In this document: one piece after another, positions 56,532 through 64,000 of the stretch
Layout of the letters: every line of letters starts with the position of its first letter
Numbering within the stretch: position 1 is the first letter of the stretch
Source of the DNA: Bacillus kexueae
Lineage (GTDB): Bacteria > Bacillota > Bacilli > Bacillales > Aeribacillaceae
Length of the DNA: 64,000 bases
NCBI RefSeq assembly: GCF_022809095.1
Contig: NZ_JALAZE010000002.1
Coordinates: 1 to 64,000 of the forward strand
Direction: 5' to 3'
The notes under the pieces: model-generated
Told to the model about the DNA's origin: nothing
The model's database searches: none
What the model saw: the letters and a program-made list of their open reading frames with translations, nothing else
Program-made: the position numbers and the translations under genes

Positions 56532-56548
56532 TTGGCATAGAATTTGCA
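56532..56548 (+). promoter_or_regulatory. Sigma-54 (-24/-12) promoter
   Basis: TTGGCATAGAATTTGCA has GG (56534-56535) and GC (56546-56547) with the obligatory 10 bp between. It is 40 bp before the permease start. Confidence 0.85.
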
Positions 56549-56588
56549 GCATAATTAAGTGGACAAATAGACAAAGGGGGATGGAATA

Positions 56589-57908
56589 ATGCTAAGTATG
56601 ATTGGGTTAGTTGGGGGACTTATCCTTTTAATTGTTTTAACGATGCGGGGAATGAACCTGCTCGTAGCTGGGCCTTTATGTGCTTTATTTGTAGCATTAT
56701 TAAGCGGTATGCCGCTGTTTCCGCAACTAGTGAATGAAGGAGAAGCGAACTTAGTTGGGAACTACATGGCAGGCTTTTCAGGATTTGTTGCATCTTGGTA
56801 TTTAATGTTTTTGCTTGGGGCTATTTTTGGGAAGGTGATGGAGGATAGTGGAGCGGCAGATAGTGTATCGAAATGGGTTGTGGACAAATTAGGGATGAAG
56901 CGAGCAGTTTTAGCAATTGTGGCTGCATGCGCTTTCTTAACGTACGGTGGAGTTAGCTTATTTGTAGTAGCGTTTTCTGTTTATCCGATGGCTGTCGGAT
57001 TATTTAAACAAGCGAATTTACCACGTCGCTTTATTCCTGCAACATTAGCCTTTGGGTCTGTAACGTTTACAATGACATCGGCTGGTTCGCCAGAGATTCA
57101 AAACTGGATTCCAATTGAACATTTAGGAACAAGTCCTTACGCTGGTTGGGAAGTCAGCTTAATCGTTGCGCTGTTTATGATGTTCTTCGGTTATTGGTGG
57201 TTAATGCGAATGATTAAAAAAGCGGTGGCGAGAGGCGAAACTTTCCAAGTACGAGAAGATGATCCGGAAATGGAAACAGGAGAACTGCCGAATCCGTTAC
57301 TATCGATGATACCTTTAGTGGTCGTCCTTGTGTTCTCTTTTGCTTTTCACGATACATTAAAGCAATCAGCATTAATTATCGCCTTATTGGGAGGAATAAT
57401 TGCTACTTACTTAGTAAATCGAAAATATTTTAAGTCGTTTTGGACAGCTGTTTCAGCTGGAACGGTAGGGGCTCTAATAGCTATTGGAAATACTGCGGCG
57501 GTCGTAGGATTTGGAGGGGTAGCAAAAGCAGTACCGGCATTCCAGTCTGCTGTTGATGTCATGACAAGTATCCCTGGAAGTCCTCTTATCGGAGGGGCTA
57601 TTGCTGTTAGTGTTATTGCGGGGATGACAGGTTCAGCATCGGGTGGGCAAGCAATTGCGTTACCACTAATAGCTCCCCATTATATAGAAATGGGAGTGAA
57701 TACAGAAGCCCTTCACCGTGTCGTCTCGATTTCATCGGGAGCACTTGATTCTCTACCGCATAATGGGTATGTTGTGACAACGGTGCGGGCTATTTGTGGA
57801 GAAACACATCAGGATGCTTACAATGCAGTTGGAGCTGTAACGGTTATCGTTCCATTAATCGGTGTTATCCTAGCCATCCTATTATTTTCAGTTGGGATAG
57901 GGATTTAA
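56589..57908 (+). CDS. GntP-family permease, probable 3-hydroxybutyrate transporter
   Basis: A 439-aa polytopic membrane protein (about 12 TM) of the GntP/gluconate:H+ symporter family. Motifs include GAIFGKVMEDSGAADSVSKWVV, FGSVTFTMTSAGSPEIQNWIP, GMTGSASGGQAIALPL and SISSGALDSLPHNGYVVTTVRAICGETH. The DSLPHNG stretch is typical of the hydroxybutyrate/citrate-like branch. It precedes a 3-hydroxybutyrate dehydrogenase gene by 20 nt, so uptake of 3-hydroxybutyrate is the best guess. AAAGGGGG lies before the ATG. Confidence 0.87.
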   Translation: MLSMIGLVGGLILLIVLTMRGMNLLVAGPLCALFVALLSGMPLFPQLVNEGEANLVGNYMAGFSGFVASWYLMFLLGAIFGKVMEDSGAADSVSKWVVDKLGMKRAVLAIVAACAFLTYGGVSLFVVAFSVYPMAVGLFKQANLPRRFIPATLAFGSVTFTMTSAGSPEIQNWIPIEHLGTSPYAGWEVSLIVALFMMFFGYWWLMRMIKKAVARGETFQVREDDPEMETGELPNPLLSMIPLVVVLVFSFAFHDTLKQSALIIALLGGIIATYLVNRKYFKSFWTAVSAGTVGALIAIGNTAAVVGFGGVAKAVPAFQSAVDVMTSIPGSPLIGGAIAVSVIAGMTGSASGGQAIALPLIAPHYIEMGVNTEALHRVVSISSGALDSLPHNGYVVTTVRAICGETHQDAYNAVGAVTVIVPLIGVILAILLFSVGIGI

Positions 57909-57927
57909 TAAAGGGGGAAATGGAAAC

Positions 57928-58701
57928 ATGCGTAATCATGTGGCAATTGTAACAGGAGCTGCTCAAGGAATTGGACTAGAAATCGCAAAAAAACTTGCGT
58001 CAGAAGGGGTAAAAGTCGTATTAACGGATTTACAGGAGGATGTTGTTAAAGAACAAGCGAACGCATTATCGCTTGAAGGATACGATGTATATGCAAAAAC
58101 GTGTAATGTAACAAATGAATCGGATATTGAATCATTAGTGGGATTTGTAAAAGAAGAATTTGGCTCCGTTCATATCGTTGTCAACAATGCGGGACTTCAA
58201 CATGTTTCGAAAATTGAGGACTTCCCTACAGAAAAGTTTGAACAACTCGTAAAAGTAATGCTTGTAGGTCCTTTCATGTTGATGAAACATGTTATGCCAA
58301 TTATGAAGGAGCAGAAGTACGGCAGAATTTTGAATATGGCTTCTATTAATGGTCTAGTTGGATTTGCTGGGAAGTCCGCATATAATAGTGCCAAGCATGG
58401 AGTGATTGGACTAACAAAGGTGGCAGCCTTAGAAGGTGCGGAACATGGAATTACCGTGAACGCTTTGTGTCCAGGATATGTAGATACGCCACTTGTACGA
58501 AATCAATTAGAAGATTTGGCGGCTACCCGGAATGTACCATTGGATAAAGTGTTAGAGGAAGTCATTTATCCGTTAGTTCCACAAAAGCGTCTTTTATCTG
58601 TTCAAGAAATTGCCCAATATGCACACTTTTTAGTTAGTGAACAAGCAATGGGGATTACGGGACAGGCTCATGTTATTGATGGTGGATACACAGCGCAATA
58701 G
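57928..58701 (+). CDS. 3-Hydroxybutyrate dehydrogenase (SDR family)
   Basis: Oxidises D-3-hydroxybutyrate to acetoacetate with NAD. It is 257 aa. The cofactor motif TGAAQGIGLEIA is near residue 10, LTDLQED selects NAD, NNAG is near 87, and the catalytic Ser-Tyr-Lys lies in MASINGLVGFAGKSAYNSAKHG. CPGYVDTPLVRNQ and the insertion EEVIYPLVPQKRLLSVQEIA match the hydroxybutyrate dehydrogenase subgroup. With the permease and sigma-54 activator it forms a ketone-body or PHB-monomer utilisation unit. Confidence 0.9.
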   Translation: MRNHVAIVTGAAQGIGLEIAKKLASEGVKVVLTDLQEDVVKEQANALSLEGYDVYAKTCNVTNESDIESLVGFVKEEFGSVHIVVNNAGLQHVSKIEDFPTEKFEQLVKVMLVGPFMLMKHVMPIMKEQKYGRILNMASINGLVGFAGKSAYNSAKHGVIGLTKVAALEGAEHGITVNALCPGYVDTPLVRNQLEDLAATRNVPLDKVLEEVIYPLVPQKRLLSVQEIAQYAHFLVSEQAMGITGQAHVIDGGYTAQ

Positions 58702-58719
58702 CAAAATTTCGACAGAAAC

Positions 58720-58748
58720 TTGCACTCCTAATGAAAATTTCATAAAAT
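58720..58748 (+). promoter_or_regulatory. Sigma-A promoter of the leuS leader
   Basis: TTGCAC, a 17-bp spacer and TAAAAT, ~30 nt before the T-box leader. Confidence 0.7.
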
Positions 58749-58774
58749 AGCAGTAGAAAACTCGATACCTTAAG

Positions 58775-59012
58775 AACGTAGAAAAGGAATAGTAGTGAAT
58801 GGAAAATGTTTAGAGAGTTGACGGTTGGTGAAAGTCAATCATTCTTCCTTCATGAACTCCCCTTTGAGTTGCAAGTGTGAAATGGTAAAGAGTAATACTT
58901 GTCGTTGATTCCACGTTACGGAATTAGAGCGGGCGCAAATTGCGCTAATTTGGGTGGTACCGCGGGAAGATCATGATCTCTCGTCCCTATTTAGGGATGG
59001 GAGTTTTTTATT
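58775..59012 (+). promoter_or_regulatory. T-box riboswitch of leuS
   Basis: Stem I has AGAGAGTTGACGGTTGGTGA. The specifier loop TGAACTCCCC probably exposes the leucine codon CUC (58857-58859). The T-box element TTTGGGTGGTACCGCGG is at ~58949-58965. The terminator CTCTCGTCCC-TATT-TAGGGATGGGAG plus T-run spans 58978-59011. Uncharged leucine tRNA should favour antitermination. Confidence 0.95.
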
Positions 59013-59090
59013 TTTTTCTATAGGCTGGGCTGTTTTTGTATACATTGTTGCCTTTTGGTCAAGGAATTGATGTAATACTTGAAGCGAAAG

Positions 59091-59206
59091 GCGGCGACTT
59101 CAAAGGGAAATGCATGCGCAGAAACGAGACAATTTTGTCACGAGAAGTGTATGTCTTTCGTAATTGATTGCATAACCAAAAACAAAAATCTTATAGAAAA
59201 GAGCCA
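59091..59206. repeat. R2-family remnant upstream of leuS
   Basis: Begins GAAGCGAAAGGCGGCGACTT and ends CATAACCAAAAAC...TAGAAAAGAGCCA, sharing the right end with 27213 and 29437. A 61-codon ORF across it has no RBS. It lies in the leuS leader between the T-box terminator and the start codon. Confidence 0.6.
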
Positions 59207-59383
59207 CTCTGTTAGAAAGTTAATGCAAGATGAACAGTGCCAAAAAACGATTGACGAGAAGTAAGCTCTAACTGATTGTTTGATTAACAGAAAATCAAAT
59301 GAAAAGTTGGACATATCATCCGCAAACGTTTAAAAGATCGTTTTGCGATACGGAAAATACGCACAACAGTGAGGAGGAGTACG

Positions 59384-61795
59384 ATGAGTTTCAATCATCA
59401 ACAAATTGAAAAGAAATGGCAGTCGTATTGGCTAGATAACAAAACATTTAAAACGGAGGAATCCGATAAGCCAAAATTTTATGCGCTAGATATGTTCCCT
59501 TATCCTTCAGGTGCTGGTTTACACGTTGGACATCCAGAAGGTTATACAGCAACAGATATTTTATCTCGTATGAAACGCATGCAAGGCTATAATGTCCTTC
59601 ACCCAATGGGGTGGGATGCGTTCGGATTACCAGCGGAGCAATATGCGCTTGATACAGGGAATGACCCAGCTGAGTTTACGAAAAAGAACATTGATAATTT
59701 CCGCCGTCAAATTCAAGCTCTAGGATTTTCGTATGATTGGGATCGTGAAGTCAACACGACAGATCCGAGCTATTATAAATGGACACAATGGATTTTCTTA
59801 AAACTTTACGAAAAAGGTCTTGCATACATTGATGAGGTTCCTGTTAACTGGTGTCCAGCACTTGGAACAGTGTTAGCGAATGAAGAGGTCATCGATGGGA
59901 AAAGTGAGCGTGGTGGACATCCAGTAGAACGTCGCCCGATGAAACAGTGGGTATTAAAAATTACAGCTTATGCTGACCGCTTATTAGAAGATTTAGAAGA
60001 ACTTGATTGGCCAGAAAGCATTAAAGAAATGCAACGAAATTGGATCGGACGTTCTGAGGGTGCTGAAGTTCATTTTGAGGTTGAGGGAATGAACGAGACG
60101 TTTACAGTCTTCACGACGCGTCCAGATACATTATTTGGTGCGACGTATGCCGTACTAGCTCCTGAACATCCGTTAGTTGAGAAAATTACATCAACTGCTC
60201 AGAAGGACGCAGTTCAAGCATACATTGATCAAGTGGTAAATAAAACAGACCTTGAAAGAACTGATTTGGCTAAAGATAAAACAGGTGTATTTACAGGTGC
60301 CTACGCAATCAATCCAACAAATGGAGAAAAAATGCCAATTTGGATTGCTGACTATGTTCTCATGAGTTACGGTACAGGTGCTATTATGGCAGTCCCTGCT
60401 CACGATGAGAGAGATTACGAATTTGCGAAAAAGTTTGACTTACCATTGAAAGAAGTTGTAGCAGGTGGAGATATCGAGAAAGAAGCGTATACGGGTGATG
60501 GCGAACATGTTAACTCGGACTTCTTAAATGGCTTGAACAAAGAAGAAGCTATTGCAGCAATGATTCAATGGTTAGAAGAAAATCAAAAAGGTGAAAAGAA
60601 AGTAACATACCGTTTACGTGATTGGTTGTTTAGCCGCCAACGCTACTGGGGCGAACCAATTCCGATTATTCATTGGGAAGACGGAACAATGACACCTGTG
60701 AAGGAAGAAGAGCTTCCATTAATGCTGCCAAAAACAAGCGAAATTAAACCTTCAGGAACCGGCGAGTCTCCATTAGCAAACATTGAAGATTGGGTTAATG
60801 TTGTAGACCCAGAAACAGGGAAAAAAGGCCGTCGCGAAACAAATACAATGCCACAGTGGGCAGGAAGTTGCTGGTATTACTTACGCTATATCGACCCACA
60901 CAACGAAGAGTTTTTAGCTGATCCAGAGTTATTGAAAAAATGGCTTCCAGTAGACATTTACATCGGTGGGGCAGAACATGCCGTTCTTCATCTATTATAC
61001 GCTCGCTTCTGGCATAAGGTATTATATGATTTAGGTGTTGTACCAACGAAAGAGCCGTTCCAAAAGCTTTTCAACCAAGGTATGATTCTTGGGGAAAACA
61101 ATGAAAAAATGAGTAAATCGAAAGGGAATGTTGTGAACCCTGACGAAATCGTTGAAACACATGGAGCGGATACTCTACGTTTATACGAAATGTTCATGGG
61201 GCCTCTAGAAGCATCAATTGCTTGGTCAACGAACGGACTTGACGGTGCTCGTCGCTTCCTTGATCGCGTATGGAGATTATTTGTGGAAGAAAACGGAGAG
61301 TTAAACGCGAAAATTACAGACGCTTCTGCAACGGAACTTGAAAAAGTTTATCACCAAACAGTGAAGAAAGTTACGGAAGACTACGAAGGTTTACGCTTTA
61401 ACACAGCTATTTCGCAATTAATGGTGTTCATAAATGAAGCGTATAAAGCGACAGTTTTACCGAAGGAGTACATGGAAGGCTTCGTGAAAATGCTTTCCCC
61501 AATTGCACCACACATTACAGAAGAGCTTTGGGAAAAGCTTGGCCATTCGGGAACCATTGCTTATGAAGCATGGCCAACATTTGATGAATCAAAGTTAGTA
61601 GATAACGAAGTTGAAATTGTTGTACAAGTAAACGGTAAAGTACGTGCTAAATTAAATGTTCCAACAGACGCAACGAGAGAGCAAATGGAACAAATTGCTT
61701 TAGAAGATTCGAAAGTAAAAGAGCAAATTGAAGGCAAGACGATTCGAAAAGTGATCGCCGTTCCAGGAAAACTTGTCAATATCGTTGCTAATTAA
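59384..61795 (+). CDS. leuS: Leucyl-tRNA synthetase LeuS
   Basis: Class Ia synthetase of 803 aa. HIGH-type HVGH at residues 47-50, KMSKS at 575-579, and the CP1 editing domain between ([43 protein letters not shown]). The C-terminal anticodon-binding domain is followed by the [18 protein letters not shown] tail. ATG 59384 follows GAGGAGG. Expression is set by the T-box upstream. Confidence 0.97.
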   Translation: MSFNHQQIEKKWQSYWLDNKTFKTEESDKPKFYALDMFPYPSGAGLHVGHPEGYTATDILSRMKRMQGYNVLHPMGWDAFGLPAEQYALDTGNDPAEFTKKNIDNFRRQIQALGFSYDWDREVNTTDPSYYKWTQWIFLKLYEKGLAYIDEVPVNWCPALGTVLANEEVIDGKSERGGHPVERRPMKQWVLKITAYADRLLEDLEELDWPESIKEMQRNWIGRSEGAEVHFEVEGMNETFTVFTTRPDTLFGATYAVLAPEHPLVEKITSTAQKDAVQAYIDQVVNKTDLERTDLAKDKTGVFTGAYAINPTNGEKMPIWIADYVLMSYGTGAIMAVPAHDERDYEFAKKFDLPLKEVVAGGDIEKEAYTGDGEHVNSDFLNGLNKEEAIAAMIQWLEENQKGEKKVTYRLRDWLFSRQRYWGEPIPIIHWEDGTMTPVKEEELPLMLPKTSEIKPSGTGESPLANIEDWVNVVDPETGKKGRRETNTMPQWAGSCWYYLRYIDPHNEEFLADPELLKKWLPVDIYIGGAEHAVLHLLYARFWHKVLYDLGVVPTKEPFQKLFNQGMILGENNEKMSKSKGNVVNPDEIVETHGADTLRLYEMFMGPLEASIAWSTNGLDGARRFLDRVWRLFVEENGELNAKITDASATELEKVYHQTVKKVTEDYEGLRFNTAISQLMVFINEAYKATVLPKEYMEGFVKMLSPIAPHITEELWEKLGHSGTIAYEAWPTFDESKLVDNEVEIVVQVNGKVRAKLNVPTDATREQMEQIALEDSKVKEQIEGKTIRKVIAVPGKLVNIVAN

Positions 61796-61800
61796 TCATA

Positions 61801-61827
61801 TCCCCCTCGTTCTGAGGGGGTTTTTTA
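61801..61827 (+). terminator. Terminator of leuS
   Basis: CCCCCTC-GTTCT-GAGGGGG followed by six T. Confidence 0.9.
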
Positions 61828-61946
61828 CGATGCTTAATTAGATGTAGATTTCAATGACTTATTTTGTTGAGCAAAAACGCTGTATTAGTACTTTAAAAAC
61901 CCATTTGTTATAATAACCTTAGCATGGATAAAGGAGTGGTATTTGG

Positions 61947-62276
61947 ATGTATGAAGTGAAGGAAATTACCCCTGAAGAGCTTCAACAAAAATTAGAAAAT
62001 GGAGAAAAGTTAGCGCTGATCGATGTTCGTGAAGAAGAGGAAGTTCAAGAAGGAATGATTAAAGAAGCTGATCATATTCCAATGGGACAAATTCCGATGG
62101 TTTTAGATCAATTAGAGAAAGATAAAGAGTATATTTTTATTTGCCGCTCGGGTAGAAGAAGTGAAAACGTATGCCTATATTTACAGGATCAAGGGTATGA
62201 TAAAGTAGTTAACATGGTTGGTGGCATGCTTGAGTGGAAGGGTGAAACTGTTCCAAAAAGCGAGTTACATAAATAA
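61947..62276 (+). CDS. ytwF: Rhodanese-domain protein (YtwF)
   Basis: A 109-aa single rhodanese domain. LALIDVREEEEVQEGMIKEADHIPMGQIP leads to the active loop YIFICRSGRRSENVCLYL, with the catalytic Cys near residue 68. It accepts persulfide sulfur. The partner is unknown. AAGGAG lies before the ATG. Located just after leuS. Confidence 0.92.
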   Translation: MYEVKEITPEELQQKLENGEKLALIDVREEEEVQEGMIKEADHIPMGQIPMVLDQLEKDKEYIFICRSGRRSENVCLYLQDQGYDKVVNMVGGMLEWKGETVPKSELHK

Positions 62277-62286
62277 AGAATTGAAC

Positions 62287-62323
62287 AAAAAAGTAGATTT
62301 CCAGACGTGAAATCTACTTTTTT
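62287..62323 (+). terminator. Terminator of ytwF
   Basis: AAAGTAGATTT / AAATCTACTTT with a 9-nt loop, followed by TTTATTTTT. R1 copy 8 follows. Confidence 0.9.
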
Positions 62324-62329
62324 ATTTTT

Positions 62330-62504
62330 GTTACAGAAAGTTTAAGTTCAATAAAGTGTTAAAGTATTCTCTTTACCTTTTTATTTGGTGTCTAGCTCCA
62401 AGCGCCATCAGCTCGAGTCGCTTCGGCCCTGCTGTGGCGACGGAAGCCTCCTAGCAGGTCCTCCAGCGCCCTTCGCCGGTAAGCGGCGCTTTGCGCTTTT
62501 CTTA
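62330..62504 (+). repeat. R1 dispersed repeat, copy 8
   Basis: Full-length R1 with the alternative right end CGCCGGTAAGCGGCGCTTTGCG. Directly after the ytwF terminator. Confidence 0.95.
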
Positions 62505-62583
62505 AGTCAGTTTCGATAGGATGTAGCGTTTTTGCTGCATGTTATGAGATAGAGTTTATGACAAACTTTTAAAAACATAAAAT

Positions 62584-62597
62584 TGTAAGCGTTATCA
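62584..62597. promoter_or_regulatory. Perfect cre site upstream of the 78-aa gene
   Basis: TGTAAGCGTTATCA fits the CcpA consensus TGWAANCGNTNWCA at all 14 positions, 46 nt before the coding start. Confidence 0.62.
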
Positions 62598-62599
62598 TA

Positions 62600-62625
62600 A
62601 TTGGTGAATTGATTCAATACATTAT
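62600..62625 (+). promoter_or_regulatory. Possible sigma-E promoter
   Basis: A TCATAATT-type -35 (about 62594) and an AATACATT -10 (about 62617) resemble the mother-cell sigma-E pattern (KMATATT / CATACANT). Weak by itself, but the following genes include a Cse60 homologue, a sigma-E gene in B. subtilis. Confidence 0.35.
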
Positions 62626-62642
62626 GTTAAGGAGGGGGTTTT

Positions 62643-62879
62643 ATGGATAAATTCCTCAAGTTAGATGTGACAGATCGATTGGAAATTAAATTAGATGAAG
62701 AAGATATTTTATTGTTCTATGGGAAAGATTGTATCGGTATGCTTGTCATAAATGAGGATGGAAAGCAATATGATTTAGTGGATGGATTTATACAAGAAGG
62801 CAAGCGCATATTCCGGTTATTCCGCCAAAATGATGCGAGTGAATCGTATACAGAAAATTGTGATTTAGGGTGGTGTTAA
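62643..62879 (+). CDS. Unknown 78-aa protein, probably sporulation-linked
   Basis: Starts MDKFLKLDVTDRLEIKLDEEDILLFYGKDCIGML after AAGGAGGGGG. Small acidic, probably beta-rich soluble protein. I do not recognise the family. It lies four bases before the cse60-like gene and behind a cre site and a possible sigma-E promoter, so a mother-cell or post-exponential role is inferred. Confidence 0.75.
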   Translation: MDKFLKLDVTDRLEIKLDEEDILLFYGKDCIGMLVINEDGKQYDLVDGFIQEGKRIFRLFRQNDASESYTENCDLGWC

Positions 62880-62882
62880 AGC

Positions 62883-63071
62883 GTGTATCAAGTGGCTCTC
62901 TTTGACGAAGAACATGAAAAAGATTTAGAATACGAAGTGAATCATTTTTTATCTTCCCTTTCGGAAGAGCAATTTATTGATATTCAATATAAGGTGGCGG
63001 CAACTTGTGACCAAAAGGGAGAGCAAATCTACTGTTTTACAGCGATGGTCATATATCGTAAACTAGCGTAA
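62883..63071 (+). CDS. cse60: Cse60-like sporulation protein
   Basis: A 62-aa protein, MYQVALFDEEHEKDLEYEVNHFLSSL to QIYCFTAMVIYRKLA. The FDEEHEKDLE and QIYCFxAMVIY blocks match the Cse60 family, a sigma-E-controlled gene of unknown function in B. subtilis. GTG start with AGGGTGGT upstream. Followed by a terminator. Confidence 0.85.
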   Translation: MYQVALFDEEHEKDLEYEVNHFLSSLSEEQFIDIQYKVAATCDQKGEQIYCFTAMVIYRKLA

Positions 63072-63103
63072 AGCTTAAAAGGAAACCCCTTTTAAGCTTT
63101 TAT
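63070..63103 (+). terminator. Terminator after cse60
   Basis: AAAGCTTAAAAGG / CCTTTTAAGCTTT with a loop of A and C, followed by TTATTT. Confidence 0.85.
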
Positions 63104-63171
63104 TTATGAGGAATCTTCTGTAAATTATATGGTAGAAGAGTAAGAATAAGTTTACATAAGGAGCAGAGATG

Positions 63172-63795
63172 ATGCACTATCCAGTGATGTTAAATTTAAA
63201 AGGGAGAGAAGTTGTAATCATTGGAGGAGGAAAAGTAGCCTCGCGAAAGATTCGGGGCTTGCTAGATAGTAAAGCACTCATAACAGTTATTAGTCCTATT
63301 ATAACGGCGGAAATTAGTGAGTTAGAGGCCGAGAAAAAGCTGAAATGGAAGAAGAAAACATTTGAAAAAGAAGATATTGCAAATGCATTTCTTGTTATTG
63401 CGGCAACCGATAATCCGTCGGTAAATGCATCTGTTTTAGCTAATGTAAAAGAAAATCAATTAATTAATTTAGTTAATCAACCAGAACAGAGTACATTTCT
63501 TGTTCCAGCAAAATTCACCCGTGGAAAACTTACGGTTTCCATCTCGACTGATGGAGCTTTTCCAGGATTATCGAAAAAAATCAAAGAAAAATTAGCGGAT
63601 CAATTTGATGATGAGTATGAATCATACATACAGTTTTTGGAGAATTGTCGCCATGAAGTTCTCCAAACGATTCCCAATCCGAAAGTGAAAAAAAAGGTAT
63701 TGACTAAGCTGTTACAAGTGAACTTGTTAGAAATGGATGGTCCAGGTAGGATTCAAGCGTTTGAGCAAATAATGAACGAAGTAGATGAAGCTTAA
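63172..63795 (+). CDS. Precorrin-2 dehydrogenase-type protein (siroheme synthase N-domain)
   Basis: A 207-aa protein with the NAD-binding motif EVVIIGGGKVASRKI near residue 13, the CysG-N/Met8 pattern LVIAATDNPSVNASV, and STFLVPAKFTRGKLTVSISTDGAFPGLSKKIKEKL. It oxidises precorrin-2 to sirohydrochlorin, and some members also insert iron. The C-terminal helical domain is the sirohydrochlorin-ferrochelatase-like dimer region. Two adjacent ATGs follow AAGGAG. The second has better spacing. Neighbouring siroheme genes are not seen in the window. Confidence 0.87.
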   Translation: MHYPVMLNLKGREVVIIGGGKVASRKIRGLLDSKALITVISPIITAEISELEAEKKLKWKKKTFEKEDIANAFLVIAATDNPSVNASVLANVKENQLINLVNQPEQSTFLVPAKFTRGKLTVSISTDGAFPGLSKKIKEKLADQFDDEYESYIQFLENCRHEVLQTIPNPKVKKKVLTKLLQVNLLEMDGPGRIQAFEQIMNEVDEA

Positions 63796-63817
63796 GGATT
63801 TCCACAATTAATAGATA

Positions 63818-63849
63818 GGGATTAGGCATAAAGCCTAATCCCTTTTTCT
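63818..63849 (+). terminator. Terminator of the precorrin-2 dehydrogenase gene
   Basis: GGGATTAGGC / GCCTAATCCC followed by TTTTTCTT. Confidence 0.92.
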
Positions 63850-63855
63850 TAAATT

Positions 63856-64000
63856 GTTACAGAAAGTTTAAGTTCAATAGTTTTTTTTGGTGTCTAGCTC
63901 CAAGCGCCATCAGCTCGGGGCGCTTCGGCCCTGCTGTGGCGACGGAAGCCTCCTCGCAGGTCCTCCAGCGCCCTTCGCCGATAGGCGGCGCTTTCCGCTT
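63856..64000 (+). repeat. R1 dispersed repeat, copy 9 (cut by window end)
   Basis: Lacks ~25 bp of the left arm (from AATA straight to the T-run), then carries a full core with the alternative right end CGCCGATAGGCGGCGC. Directly after the preceding terminator. Continues past the window. Confidence 0.93.

Noticed and set aside
59079-59264. 61-codon ORF upstream of leuS
   Set aside because: It lies across an R2 remnant in the leuS leader and has no Shine-Dalgarno.
2541-64000. R1 copies as a CRISPR array or as coding sequence
   Set aside because: Copies are kilobases apart without spacers, and ORFs crossing them (for example at 27022, 43225 and 54623) start inside the repeat without ribosome-binding sites.

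Overview
The window comes from a low-GC, spore-forming Bacillaceae chromosome. The evidence is the encoded proteins, strong AGGAGG ribosome-binding sites, S-box and T-box leaders, a sigma-B type promoter, a Cse60-type sporulation protein, and gene content and tRNA order very like the trnB / glg / men / yt* segment of Bacillus subtilis. It is ordinary vegetative chromosome. I see no prophage, transposase gene or CRISPR array.

Layout. 1-2533: 3' end of a 23S rRNA, a 5S rRNA and a 21-tRNA cluster closed by a terminator. Two tRNA genes (initiator Met and Phe) are each preceded by a duplicated 5' fragment of themselves plus a ~120-130 nt insert. 2.5-11.4 kb: a small unknown gene and the glycogen operon glgBCDAP. 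11.4-13.6 kb (minus): a DksA/TraR-type protein and a sodium-coupled symporter. 13.7-22.4 kb: menaquinone genes, menA on the minus strand and menFDHBEC on the plus strand. 22.4-27 kb: mntABCD manganese ABC importer with a sigma-A promoter and a candidate MntR operator. 27-34.4 kb: metal and stress genes (ZnuA-type binding protein, YidD, LuxS, a YcgR/YcgQ-type pair behind a candidate Zur box, Dps behind a perfect sigma-B promoter, YtkD). 34.4-38.5 kb: an SsuABC/ThiXYZ-like importer, a YtmA-type esterase and a DUF2584 protein. 38.6-43.4 kb: a dicarboxylate/amino-acid symporter, pckA with a CcpN-like site, and SAM-riboswitch-controlled metK. 43.7-50.7 kb: glycosyltransferase, PAP2 phosphatase, gamma-carbonic anhydrase, ytpA/ytpB, and the tRNA-modifying pair ytqB/ytqA. 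51-54.5 kb: an ABC ATPase/FtsX-type permease pair and an MFS exporter. 55-58.7 kb: a self-contained sigma-54 module, in which a PAS-AAA+-HTH activator precedes three matching palindromic upstream sites, a -24/-12 promoter, a GntP-family permease and a 3-hydroxybutyrate dehydrogenase. 58.7-64 kb: T-box-controlled leuS, a rhodanese, a sporulation-type pair behind a perfect cre site, and a siroheme-synthase-type dehydrogenase.

Dispersed repeats. Nine copies of a ~170 bp repeat (called R1 here) lie between genes, all in the same orientation, and most begin directly after the T-tract of a rho-independent terminator. A second family (R2) is present as one long copy plus decayed remnants.

The most unusual signals are the paired tRNA-interrupting elements, the orientation-locked R1 family, and the complete sigma-54 control region of the hydroxybutyrate operon. 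Gene names follow B. subtilis usage where the protein is recognisable. No database search was possible, so regulator assignments rest on motif matching by eye.
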